Positions 21,899 to 33,600 of a stretch of 53,011 nt of DNA are shown one piece after another. The notes beneath the pieces are model-generated. The model ran no database searches and had not been told where the DNA came from. It saw nothing but the letters and a program-made list of their open reading frames with translations. The DNA comes from Lingula anatina (lineage: Eukaryota > Brachiopoda > Lingulata > Lingulida > Lingulidae). The stretch spans positions 370,602 to 423,612 of the forward strand of contig NW_019775395.1 of NCBI RefSeq assembly GCF_001039355.2, given 5' to 3'. Within the stretch, counting starts at the first letter, position 1, and each line of letters starts with the position of its first letter. The translations under genes were made by a program, and so were the position numbers.

Positions 21899-24190
21899 TA
21901 CACACACACACACATACCAGATTTCATATGACTTTTTGCTTTTGCAAGCAAACAGACAGCGCAACATATCACTTTCATTTTATAGTAGCTGTAGCTATAG
22001 ACGAACTTTAATTGCACTTTAATTAGACATTTTCCCTTTGCAACTGGTTTGTGTCATTTATTCTATGTCTGGAAGTTCAGTGTTCGTATTGTAAATTTTA
22101 ACAGAGTCATTTTATCATAAGTACCTCTTGAAGTGTTAAGGGGTAATCTTTTTTTCATCATTTTCCTAAGTCTACAACGGGGAGACTTTTTCCTGAACTC
22201 CCTTTAGAGGGTACAGGATGAAAAGAAAAAATATATATATTACATTTGATAGCAATTTGGAATATAATTTTTGTTATTTTTCAAAAGCTTACAGAGAGAT
22301 TTAACCCCCTCCCTCGGCGTACGGTTTGTACACTTGTGAAAATGATGATGAAAGAAGATGACCCCTTATGGTAAAAGCAATAACTATTTGATTTCTTTAG
22401 ACTTTTAACTTGTCCAGAGGATCTATATTTCTAATGGGAAGTAGTGACCTGGACTCCGTTACTTACTTTAGTGGTGAATTATCAGGTAATAAGTCCTCCG
22501 TTTCGTAGCTATTTTATCATATACGAAATACCTGAATAGGTAATCGCAGACTTAAAAAACGTGTAAATAGGCAATTTATTTTGCACATTAAAATGCATAT
22601 CTAAAATTGTGCGGCCCTTTCTATATACATGTACTGATACATTTTCCTTTACACTCATTCACTGCTTCTGCACTCATTCACTGATGTGTTCCACGTTTGA
22701 TTCCGTTTTTTTTTCTGTGAACAAAAATCGCAGACCGTTAGTAATTCCATCGGAGCCCCTGTCAATATACTTATTTGACCCTTTACCAGATATTCAAGTG
22801 TCGGATTTAAAAACGCTTACACAACACTGTTTTCCAGTTTCTCTTCCAAGTGACTACCACGCCAAGTCAAACAAGGTAGCTGTGACTTTCTTCAGTGGAA
22901 ACCAAACGGGTCAAGGATTCCATCTTGATTACAACGAAGGTACGATGTACCGCATATGGTTCATGTAAAATCATTGCAAATCGGGGCCAGAAATTCGTTT
23001 TCTCGCGTAAGTCGATGGATACTACATAAATAACACACTGGGCGTTTGGTTTTTTTAACTTAACCCCATACGAAATAATATATAAAACATAAAACATCGA
23101 CGGTAAATTGATAACTTTGAAAAATATCGCTTATTTTATTATTATTATTATTATTATTGTTGTTGTTGTTGTTGTTGTTGTTTTTATTTATTTATTTTTT
23201 TTGTCTCCAGTGTGCCCATACAATAACGAGGAGGTGTCGTGCGAGGAGGCGGACAGAAGAGGTTAGTAAGGGTTTTAGAACACGGTTTGTTGTATGACTG
23301 GTGCAGGAATTCATCCCATATATTTCAGCCACCGACCATTTATCTGCCATAGTTGCTTGGAGACTAGTCTAGCATTTCGCAAGTCACTCCATGCTGAAAA
23401 GTCCGCACCGGTAGATGCCCACGAATTGTCAATCTTCCCCTATTCATTTGCCATATCTAAATGAAAACATGAGAATTTCAGTAAGTGCATATATCAATTG
23501 AAATAGTGTCTTAATGTCTCCTCCATCCGAAATTACTACAAGCATTCACAGTCCCATTCATACCAAGAAAACGGGCAACACGGGTCGCTTTTTATTGTTA
23601 TGTGCGTGGCATGGTAACAAATTATTATCTATACTAACTGCCATGGTCTTAGTGATTTAAATATATATAAACTATTCAATAAGACTTAAATAGACTCTAG
23701 AGATATGTGTTGCCATATCGTTTAATTGCGCCTATCTTCTTTTTATTTCAGGACAGAGGCGGACAGTGGTGGTGGTTCTGGGCAGTATAGGCACCGTGCT
23801 GGCCCTGATTGCACTGGTCGCCTTCTTCTACTGGTATATAAAGAAGAACTACCACAAAATTGGTAAGTTATAGTACAACATCGCACACGGCGTGACTGGC
23901 GGTTTTACAAATTGAACTTAAAAGGGACTATACATACACGCCAGAACTTAGGGCATTTGCATTCCGTTGTAGAAACACATGATGATATCTGAATGATTTT
24001 GTTACTGCGTGATCTTCGCCACAGTCATATTTAATTGCTCATCTGTACAATTGTATCAAACCAACTTTTGGCACAAGTATTTAAAATAAGAATGGAAAAA
24101 AGTGATATATATGTGTGCTTTAGCTAATTATCATATTCAATTCCAGGTTACCAGGACTTCTCTGACCCAAGGCATGGCCTGGTTAATTAG
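19363..24190 (+). CDS. CUB-like receptor 1: two CUB-like domains, one TM, short tail (11 exons, 313 aa)
   Basis: Exons: 19363-19420, 19597-19668, 20062-20162, 20915-21016, 21241-21322, 21707-21840, 22401-22485, 22838-22939, 23211-23261, 23752-23862, 24147-24190. Exon 1 is a signal peptide (MVGLKGTVHVYCIALVLLK). Residues about 28-130 form a first CUB-like domain starting CNETFYDAGN, with Cys28 and Cys47 and N-glycosylation sites at N29, N37, N43 and N56. Residues about 138-246 are a second, clearer CUB domain (GSIFSPAWPANYPANI, then GKIIVKFK). A short Cys-containing stalk VCPYNNEEVSCEEADRR follows. A single hydrophobic helix spans about 268-292. The 21-residue cytoplasmic tail holds two tyrosines (KNYHKI, IGYQDF). 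This predicts a type I cell-surface protein; ligand and partners are unknown. It lies directly upstream of a paralogue of the same exon plan. Possible poly(A) signal AATAAA at 24267-24272. Confidence 0.85.
19501..19535 (+). repeat. (CT)n microsatellite, CUB gene 1 intron 1
   Basis: Uninterrupted CT dinucleotides. A (CT)n tract sits in the same intron of the paralogue at 24986-25020, so it predates the gene duplication. Confidence 0.9.
20168..20223 (+). repeat. C-run, A-run and (ATA/TAA)n low-complexity tract
   Basis: Just 5 bases after the exon 3 donor of CUB gene 1 there is a C homopolymer, an A homopolymer and then AAT trinucleotides. Confidence 0.8.
20541..20582 (+). repeat. (GT)n / GTGTGC microsatellite, CUB gene 1 intron 3
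   Basis: Alternating GT with GC interruptions. Open frames over it are low-complexity artefacts. Confidence 0.8.
21868..21915 (+). repeat. (CT)n(CA)n microsatellite, CUB gene 1 intron 6
   Basis: CT run followed by CA run, starting shortly after the exon 6 donor. The paralogue has a similar CT/CA-rich tract in the same intron (27357-27497). Confidence 0.85.
23130..23181 (+). repeat. (TTA)n(TTG)n microsatellite, CUB gene 1 intron 8
   Basis: ATT trinucleotides followed by GTT trinucleotides just before the exon 9 polypyrimidine tract. Not present in the paralogous intron. Confidence 0.8.
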
Positions 24191-24856
24191 AGCAATTTAT
24201 ACTGCAACCACAGGAACAGAGACTTTCAGAGACTTTTATGCGTGCTCTTGTTACCTACTAACACATAATAAAGTTAAAAATTCAATACCTTCATCAATAA
24301 TCAGTACATATACCAGTGGGGGTTGGGATGTTCACTTGCACGCTCTACCACTGTATGAAAGTAAAACGCAGTTCCCGGGCAGGGCCCTGTATAATACTTC
24401 CAAAGCTGTCGGCCGGGAGTTTACCTATTAAAAAACGACATTAGGCGATCTAAGGCGAACCATTCATTACTTAATTAACCGATTTATAATAATGATATTT
24501 AGCTGCCTTGACAGGCGTATCCCAGTGCCTTTCTAATTTACTTATTACTTATTCATCATTCTTTTATTTTATGCCCAGTCCGTTTTGATGGACGTAGCTT
24601 TGAGCCGTTTTTATTTAGTTAATGGTATTTACACTTAAGTCGAAGTGAACACACGTTAGACGGCATGTCCTAGTAAGTCCTGCTTAACATCTGCTTAACT
24701 TATGGTTAATAATCGCTCAATGGGTAATAATAAACTGCGTTTATCAATGAACCCTGATTTCTACCTGGCATGCCCTAAATCAACGACAGTAACAGATAAG
24801 ATCCTTGAATTCGTCCTTGCCTACCCCTCTTGTTAGTTTTATCTTGTGTCAGCAAT
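24191..24856. promoter_or_regulatory. Intergenic region between the CUB genes (3' UTR of 1, promoter of 2)
   Basis: The first part is the probable 3' UTR of gene 1. From about 24575 the sequence is recognisably homologous to the flank of gene 1 near 19100-19362, strongest over the last ~160 bases. The duplication therefore carried its promoter along, and both genes may share expression. Confidence 0.4.
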
Positions 24857-24982
24857 ATGGCGGGGTTTAAAGGAACGGTATATTGCGTATGCATGACGCT
24901 TGTCTTACTTAAAAGTAAGTACCCAGTTTTAATCCGTTCTACTATTTACAGAATTTTTCGTGATGTCATTATCCTTGATCCA

Positions 24983-25052
<70 letters not shown>

Positions 25053-26017
25053 GTATATATCACAGTACATGTATATTGTGTTTTCAGCCAGTATTCCCGC
25101 CTCAGCCATATGTAATGAGACGTTCTATGACGCTGGTAACATCACTATTCCCTCCAATGGTATGTATGAGATAGACAGTCCGGTAGGATAACTTTGAGTG
25201 GGTGGGTTAGGGGGTAACCATTTACATAAAACCACAAGCGAAGTTAGCAGGGACATTCCTGTAAGTCGTGTCCGCCTCCTGTATTTATAACAGAGTTGGA
25301 TAAAAAGTGTAAGGAGGGGATGCTCCAACACAACCAGAAGATACATTAAAATCTCTGTAAGCTATTGCTGTAGTGACTTTACAATATACCCCCCCTCCCA
25401 TTTACACAGTCGAAATACACGATTTCAGGTACTCACCAAAAAGGTCTAAATGGCAATCTATTCAGTCTTCACTAAGTGTCGTTTGTGTCGATAGTGGTCG
25501 AAAACTGTTGTTAATGCCCCCTCCCCTAACGCATCTTTTCGTTTTTAAAAAGTTACCGAACAGATGGATTTATTTTAACAAGAAGTGGTTCAATTAACTT
25601 AACGTGTGTTAAAACATTTCACCTTGACAATTATAATATATATATATAGTATGGCTGAAAGGTGTTAATAGAACCCGTTTTAAATATTTATTTACTGCCT
25701 CATAGTGTAACTGGTTCTCCTATGGCCTAATTTTCTTAACATTTAATATTTTAGTTTTTTTTTCAGAAACCTCGTGCACTTTTTTCCTAGAGTGTTCCAC
25801 CAACAACGAAACTGTCCGGGGGATGGTACTTATGTTTAGGACAGTCCCCGCTGATATCACCAAACTGCAGGTACCCTCACTCCCCCCTCCCCCGGGCACC
25901 TAGATCCGGAAATGTACTTATTAGAGACCACGTGACCAGTGTTGTCAATTTAGTCAGTTTTGGGGCTACGGTGCACGCCTTTACACCTTCTGTGTACTGT
26001 ACAACTTTATTTTAACA

Positions 26018-26053
<36 letters not shown>

Positions 26054-26075
26054 AATGACCCTTTTCATATATTTN

Positions 26076-26123
<48 letters not shown>

Positions 26124-26592
26124 TGTTAAAATAAAGTTGTACAGTACACAGTATATATAAACAATGACCCTTTTCATATATTTTATACAACGCACGTATA
26201 CAAATTCTAGAATATCCATTATATTATTACTGGTTGTATACCCTCTGTGGATTTTGTGTCATCTCTTCATTGCTTCAAACGAAAAATAAATAACATTTTA
26301 ATTAGTCGTATTGTTAATTTGAATATTTTCATGCTTATGGCGATTTTAAAATCTGTTAATATTGCCGTAGTCGCAAGGATAGATCTAGATATATGGGGCG
26401 AAAATAGATTGTATTCTGCTTCAGATAAGAGACGGACGAGGTTACGTGCTTGGTGATTACAAAGACGATTCTTCCATCCCCATTGGTGTCTCCACAATGG
26501 AACTCATGGATAAACCAGCTTTGAGGGTGGGTAAAATATCTACCAGACAAATGTATTTTTACCACCTTTGCTTGCTTTTGCTCCTTTGCAAA

Positions 26593-26639
<47 letters not shown>

Positions 26640-29557
26640 AAACAGTCGAAAGAAGCAGATTGTTTTGTGAGCAAGTGTTTTCCCAATGGTATACTGTATT
26701 ACTCGACAAATGATCTATGTCTCGGTATCGTAATTATAATATGGGCACAGTACTTTATATCTTACAGATCGATCTTACAAGGTCTCTGAAGGAAAGACGT
26801 AATTCATCATTTGCCAATTTTACAACAAAAACATCCGAGGAAATGGAAGGTATCATATAATAACTGTAACATTTATATTAAGTTCTTGGTGCTAATGTTC
26901 AACCTGAAGAAAATATTGCCACAATAATGATTGGAGTAAAAAATATTGCAGTTTGTTTCAAAATTTGCCATATCAAAAATGGCAGCTATTGTCTTTTGAT
27001 ATTTTTTTTTTTAATTTCAAAACTTTTTAAGTATATATATTTATTGTTTATCGTTTTAAGCGTAGTGAAATCGTTGCAGTTATTATATTAGATATACTGA
27101 AATAACCGACCTGGAATGTTGAACACTGGCATGTAAATTTTAATATCACTGTTTCTCGAGTTGTTGGAATAAAGTGAAAAATCCCTGTTTAGGTACTACG
27201 ATCCTGACGGCTGCTGAGGGTTCCATCTTCTCTCCAGCATGGCCGGCGAATTACCCCGCTAACATGGCTTTGAACTATGCTATACACACAAAATATGACA
27301 ATGGAAAGATTACAGTAAAGTTCAAGGTAAGCCTAAAATACAGCACTAACATTCTCTTACACACACTCTCTCTCCCCCCTCTCTTTCTATATCTGTGCCT
27401 CCACCCCCACACAAACACAAACTTGCACTCGCGCGCGTGCGCGCACACACACACACATACACACACACACATACTCTCTCTCTCTCTCTCTCTCTCACAC
27501 CAAATTTCAGAATACTTTCCGTTTTTGCAAGCAAATATATAGTGATACATGAAGATAAAATTTTCACCTTTATGGGAGCTGTATAACTATCAATAGAGAA
27601 ACTTGAATTGAACTATCTTTAAATTAATCAAAATGTTATATATTTTAATCTGGTTGTCCAGTGTTCATATTATATATTTCATTGTTTCATTCAAGCTTAA
27701 AAATCCTTTGAGGTGCAAAGTGTAAAAGAATTGATTTATATATATTTCAAGGCTTTTAACTTAGGCAATGGATCTCTTCTTTTTATGGCGAGCACTGAGC
27801 AGGATGAAGTTGTTTACTCATCAGGTAATACGTCCATATCCAAGTAGTTTCTTTTTTTCCATCGCCCGGAATGTTTAACAAAGTCATTATTAATACTGTC
27901 GACTGTATAAATCATAATTACGCAAATTATTTACAACCTAAAAATGATAACAAAATGTGTATCTGTTACCGTGCGGCTCTTCTTGTAAAACCGATTCAGT
28001 CTCTTTTACACGTATTCAATGCTTTATTCATTCATGTATGCATACGTGAATAATTTCATAATAATAATAATAAATTTATTTTGAGTCTAAAATACTTTAT
28101 AACATGTTCAGAAGACTTTACATATACATGAAACATGTACAATTACTTAAGAAATCAATTACTAGGAATAGATAAATGAAAAATTTAAGAGCTTTACGAC
28201 AAAAAATTTAAGAGTATTTTAGATAAAAACATACGGATTCTTACATAAAAGAACTTACAGTAAATAACTAAAATATGTTTATTTAAAAAAATAATCACAT
28301 TTGTTGTTTTTCTTTGTATAAAAAATAATGTATACCGGAAGTTATTCCATCGAAGTCCCTGTCAGTATACTTGTTCGACTCTTTATTCAAGTGTCGAATT
28401 TAAAAAAGTCGTAGACGATATTATTTTCCAGCCTCCCCTCCAAGTGACTTCCACGCCAAGGCAAACAGGGTAGCTATGTTATTCGTCAGTAAAAACTCAA
28501 CTGGGCAAGGGTTCCATATTGTTTACAACGAAGGTATACTTAACTACGTACATTTACGACCGTCTGTAAAGTGTCTGCAAACCATAGAAGGCTAATCATT
28601 TTCTCGGACAAGTCAATAAATACTTTTTAAATAACACCTGGAGCTTATTTTTTTTACTTAACCCTGCAATACTGATTTATAATTGTGATATAAAGCATTG
28701 ACAGTGTATAAACGGATTCATAGCGTTAAAATGGTAATTGTTGTTTCCAGTGTGTCCATACAATAACGAGGAGGTGTCGTGCGAGGAGGCACAAAAAAGA
28801 GGTTAGTAAGGGTTTTAGCACACGGTTTGTTGTATGACTGGTGCAGGAATTCGTCCCATATATTTCCCATTCATCTGTCATGGTTATTATTCTGGGTTTT
28901 ATATTTGCAACGCATGTCCTTTGGAAACAAACTAAATCGCTATATTATTGTCATAGGGCATGTTTTTTTTTTTTTTTTTTTGGTATAGAACAAGTTATTA
29001 TCAGTCATAATTATTGCAGAAGTGGTAGCCCGCAGTTGCCCACTTATTTTCAAGGTTTCCGAATGTGTTTGCCATATCTAGATGAAAAAACTTGTCTGAA
29101 TGAGAATTTGAACAAACACAAAATAATGCAAAAAATATTACCGTTCATTTGTCCATTTTGTACTAATTTTCGGTATGGCCTCATGTGTTTCAAGAGGATA
29201 GGACAAAATCAAAATTATGTTTCTGGATAAAATTGCCTTTATTTCAGGACAGAGGTGGACAGTGGTGGTGGTTCTGGGCAGTATAGGCACCGTGCTGGCC
29301 CTGATTGCACTGGTCGCCTTCTTCTACTGGTATATAAAGAAGAACTACCACAAAATTGGTAAGTTATAATGTATAACATCTCTTAGTTTTCAAAATTGAA
29401 CCTAAGTCATAACAAATAAAATAGTCATAACAAATAAAAGGCAACAATAACAGAACATATATATATATATATGACACGTGATATAATATAGATGATTATG
29501 AATTAAATTCCAGGGTATCAAGACTTCTCTGATCCCAGGCACGGCATGATCAATTAG
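24857..29557 (+). CDS. CUB-like receptor 2: tandem paralogue (11 exons, 310 aa)
   Basis: Exons: 24857-24914, 25088-25159, 25767-25870, 26425-26526, 26768-26849, 27193-27326, 27752-27824, 28432-28533, 28751-28801, 29248-29358, 29514-29557. The exon plan and phases equal those of the neighbour; exon 3 is one codon longer and exon 7 four codons shorter. Signal peptide MAGFKGTVYCVCMTLVLLK, two CUB-like domains, stalk VCPYNNEEVSCEEAQKR, TM helix, and tail ending YQDFSDPRHGMIN. Exon 10 (TM) differs from the neighbour at one base (Arg to Trp just outside the membrane). The ectodomain exons differ at many residues, for example ITVFYNIR versus MALNYAIH in exon 6 and a largely rewritten exon 7. The open frames argue for a working gene. 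A single N (26075) sits in intron 3. Ligand unknown. Confidence 0.85.
24986..25049 (+). repeat. (CT)n(TA)n microsatellite, CUB gene 2 intron 1
   Basis: CT dinucleotides to about 25020, then TA dinucleotides. The CT part is orthologous in position to 19501-19535. Confidence 0.85.
25990..26183. repeat. Inverted repeat with (TA)n core around a single N
   Basis: About 37 bases at 25990-26026 (CTGTGTACTGTACAAC through AACAAACTATATA) recur as a reverse complement at 26115-26151, with TA dinucleotides between. In addition AAACAATGACCCTTTTCAT occurs before the N (26075) and again at 26159-26178. The arrangement looks like a failed contig join or a hairpin copy. It lies wholly inside intron 3 of CUB gene 2. 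Confidence 0.7.
26588..26641 (+). repeat. (AAAT)n microsatellite, CUB gene 2 intron 4
   Basis: Pure AAAT tetranucleotide run after exon 4. Confidence 0.9.
27357..27497 (+). repeat. CT/CA-rich microsatellite cluster, CUB gene 2 intron 6
   Basis: ACACAC, CTCTCC, CGCGCG, CACACA and finally CTCTCT runs. Same intron position as 21868-21915 in the paralogue. Reading frames across it are low-complexity shadows. Confidence 0.8.
28054..28330. other. AT-rich insert in CUB gene 2 intron 7
   Basis: About 270 bases starting with AATAATAATAA that have no counterpart in the shorter intron 7 of CUB gene 1. Probably a repeat insertion; ends and class could not be defined. Confidence 0.3.
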
Positions 29558-30656
29558 GGCAATTAACTGAAACCACAACGAAGGGAACAGAGACTTAGAG
29601 TTTTTTTTTTTTTTTTTTTGTATGCTCTTGTTACTTATGAGGAGGAACTTTCTGGTCATATCCTGCATTTCTGCATTCTTGCAAATGAAAATTTGAAATC
29701 TAACGAAAGAGAGAAAAGGAAATGAAAGAGAGAGAGAGAGAGAGAGAGATGATACGAACATCGATGATACAACATCGCAAGGTCGAAGGAATAATTTTAT
29801 GTGTTCAATATTATCATATCTTTATTTAACAGTAAATCAACAGGATACATGTGTGAAGTTTTAACAACGAATATAATATGTTTTGGTTACTTAATGAAAA
29901 TATTTAATGAACATTTGGAATGGTGTTGGATACACCTTTAATTGAGCCGTCTAAGTATCTTTTGGTATCAGCTTTGGCTTTATCACAGGAGGAATATAGA
30001 GGAAACGAAGTACAATATCCCAAACACTATGATGTATACCCACAAATATATTAAATACTGGACTGTTATGCCAACACATAGTGTTGTACTTTGACAAATT
30101 CAATTTAACAACAAACAAATGTTACTCTAAAAAACATAACCTCTTACGAGATTAATTTGTACCCTGTATATCATATTCAGTCAGTTATATTGGTACAAAA
30201 ACAGGGGGTATGAAACCGACACTTGTAATTCGGTTATACATTAAATAAGAAAAAAAATAGTATAATAATACAGAAAATATATATAAAAGCATAATATGCA
30301 TGATGATGTATCGGTAAAGTAAAAAAGATACATGATATAGCTGCCGTTAACCACGTTGTTACATATATTCTATATTATTTAACAATATTTTCCAATTCAT
30401 TTCTTGAAATACTGAAGAATTACTGAACACATATGGTTACACATAATTGCCTTGCCAATGTAGACCTGCCCTTGGTTATTATGAACAAAAATAATTCTAT
30501 AGTCCCAATGTACCAGTAACATTATCATGTAATACAATTATATAACAATTAAAGTCTCATAATTCATCTAAAATCAGCTCGTTATCTTTTGACATACAAA
30601 ATTAGACTTTACAATTTTAAGCATTTGCGCCATTTCAGGTGGCTGCAACCAAGCCA
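29558..30656. other. Tail-to-tail intergenic region, CUB gene 2 / RFX4
   Basis: AT-rich, with a T run near 29600, a (GA)n tract at about 29725-29749 and no recognisable coding or RNA gene. It should hold the 3' UTRs of both neighbours; no clear AATAAA was assigned on either strand. Confidence 0.4.
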
Positions 30657-33600
30657 TCATCTGTTGAATGCATTTCCGATTTGATAACTAGCCATTTCGT
30701 TCACACCACTCGTTTTCTCCATACTATCAAATCCTTGCTCTTGATTTTTCTGGAACTGCACGCTGTTGCCGTATACATCGGGACCATAATGATAGATGTC
30801 GCTCTGGTTTGTGACCCCAGGCGACCTTTGAAAGTTCATCTGGTTCTGCTGCTGAGGATGGCTGAAACTGTTGGATGCCACGTGTTGAGGGAACTGGGGC
30901 TGACCGTACGCATATTCACGTGGGTGCGACGGGACGTACGATGTCATCATGCTCCTACGTAAGTAAAAAAATACTATTACCTCACAAAAGAAATGCCATG
31001 TTGCGGTTCAATGAACCACTGAATTTGAGGTTGATGCCAGCAGTAGAAATGTTAAATAATGTTTAAAAAGGTGATAGTACATTCTGTGTAACTAAAACCC
31101 CACATGTACTTACATGGCCTGTAGTGGTGTGGAAACTACTCTCCCATCATTACAATATCCCCATGTGGTCGTAGCCGAGAATGGTGCTTGGTTTGGACTG
31201 TCGGCGCTTTGCATGTGGTTTGGGGCATCTTCTGGGCTGGATAAAGATGGTCCCGAGCCGCCCTGCCTCTCGCATTGTAGCTAATAAAGATGGTTTAATT
31301 GAAATTGATACAGTATTTACATTTTGTTCTGTTTGTGATGTGAATGATAATTAACCACTCCGGGAAAAATTTCACCTGTAGACCAGGCAGCTACTGTATA
31401 TGTATTACATAATTGTACCATGCTCTTTCTCTGAATATCCATGGATTTTTTTTTATTTTATTAACTCGTGAAACTTGCTAGAAAATTGACTTGCTAGGTG
31501 GATATAATTGATGTGAAATGTTTATAAGCATCACTTATATAATATATCTATTTAAAACAAAAGCTATTGAATTTCATTCTTATTCTAGCTGTGATGTTGT
31601 TAGATGCAGACGATGCACAATACTGACTTACTTGGTTTTCTCCAAACATATCGTACATCTCCTGCTGGCATACCGCGCCTACAAGCCCTTGGTTTAACGA
31701 GGACGACATGTGGGGTCTTTGAAAACTTTGAGAGCCCGATGACTGCCCCCCTACACTAGGGTAGTCGCCGTAGTTGTAGATGGATTGATTCAAACTATAA
31801 AATAGAAACAAAATGTAAAATAAGTGTTATAGAATACTTTTTTGCACTTCTTTTTCAAAGAAATTTGCTGCATAAAATTTCAGAGTGTGCACTTTGACTA
31901 CTGGATAATGATCTGACGCAGTTCTATAAAAAAAAATGTCTAATAAAATCTCACCTTGTGGCGCGGCGTTTGGTGGGAAAAGACGCTGCAAACATGTGGG
32001 GCCGCTTAAACTGGCGCCGTAACTGAGGGTTCGAAGAGCTGTCACTAGTACTGTTATTGTCATAAATACCGGTAGTTGAACTTCCTTGACCAGATGAAGC
32101 ACCACTATAGTCAACAACGGAGGTCTGTAATGCAGATTCGTTTTGACGCTGGTTATCACTGTTTGTAGCAGCCGCTTGGATATTTTTCCTTCCTGTTGCC
32201 GCAGTTGGTGTTTCGGCAAAACCGCTTAGGTTGCTGGATCTCTGTTTTCCCTGAGTAATCGCAGAATCCGAAAAATGTCTGTTTTGATGAGCTGGCCTAA
32301 TGCTATGGCCTTTTCTGTAATAATAATTTCTATTGTCTGTAGTAGATAGCTGTTGCTCATGCAGTTGGACGCCACGCTGACTCTGACCTTGACAATGAAC
32401 CTGGCTTCCCCTTTGACTTTGACCTTGACCTAGAATTAGATCTTCCTGGATGGATGCCTTTTGGACAGCACTTGTTATGACACTGTTTCTGTTCACGTCT
32501 GTGACACTTCCATGGCAGTCTTTGTCCTGTCCTGTTACAGCAGACTCTGCCACTGTAGATTGTCTAAGCAGGGAAGCATCTGGGAAGACACAGTCATCTT
32601 CTTTATCTGAAATTAAATAAGGGTATGTATGTATTTATTTATGTGAGATAAGTACTGGCATTCTCTTCGTCGATTCACACCAACGCGTACGTTGTTGAAA
32701 AGTAATGCAACTGCCCCCCTTTAACTGAAATTATGTCAAAATAACAGTTGCATGACTATGGCTAAATGTACGTTCATCGTTTCCGTAGACTGATGGAAAT
32801 TAATCTGCGAAGTCTATTGATAATGATCATACGTTTAAACTTTTCCCTTTCTACACATTATTGAATCTCTGTGAAGTATAGCTTCCGTTTTGTGTAGAAA
32901 GTGAAAGTGAAAGTTTAAACTTGTGATCCTAATTTTCGTAGGTTTAACAATGCAAGCACATATTCCAGCTGTGGAATGATGCCAAAGTAACAATGGTACC
33001 ATATGCGTAACGCCATGAACCCCATACTTACAGTAGCTACGAATCTCAACTATTACAATTTGTCAATTACATGTATGCTTATAACCATACCCGTGACTGT
33101 CTCGCCCTTGATGGACTGTGCAAGTTTCCTTGTCTCCTCATCTCTGTGTAGCATTTCCAACTTGAACATCACATAGTCGTCAAACATAAGGTGAAGTAGA
33201 TGGAAGGACCCTGATTGTAAAATATAAAACCAAAACAGTTTAATCTCGTACACTGTACGTCTTTATACTTCTATCAAGAAAAAAATATTATGCTATCAAG
33301 ACGTATGTTTGTTGGAATAATTAACTAAATATCGATAGGCGGTTTAGTATTAATAAAACACATAAGGTACCTTGATGGGACCTTTGTGGTTCTTTAGAAT
33401 AGTTATTCTGTAAGGTTATAGTAGTCATATATACAAGTAATGAATAGTCATTAAGCCAACCAATAACGTACGTGCGTCATACACATACATACGGATGAAA
33501 TAATACAGGCATATAAACATCGTGCAGTTTAAGTCATTGTGACCGTACATGTAATAAGATTTGTGATTGAAATAAGAGTAACTTATGTAGGGTGCCCAGG

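Noticed and set aside
27275-27586. Several frames on both strands near 27.4 kb
   Set aside because: They translate CT/CA microsatellites into Arg-Glu, Cys-Val, His-Thr or Ser-Leu repeats; only exon 6 (27193-27326) is real.
19363-29557. The two CUB genes as another haplotype duplication
   Set aside because: They differ at many residues, exon lengths differ by whole codons, and introns are hard to align, so they are true paralogues.
31827-32219. 130-codon minus-strand frame in the RFX4 region
   Set aside because: It is an alternate frame of the large RFX4 exon 31955-32606; the phase-consistent frame is the Ser/Gln-rich one.
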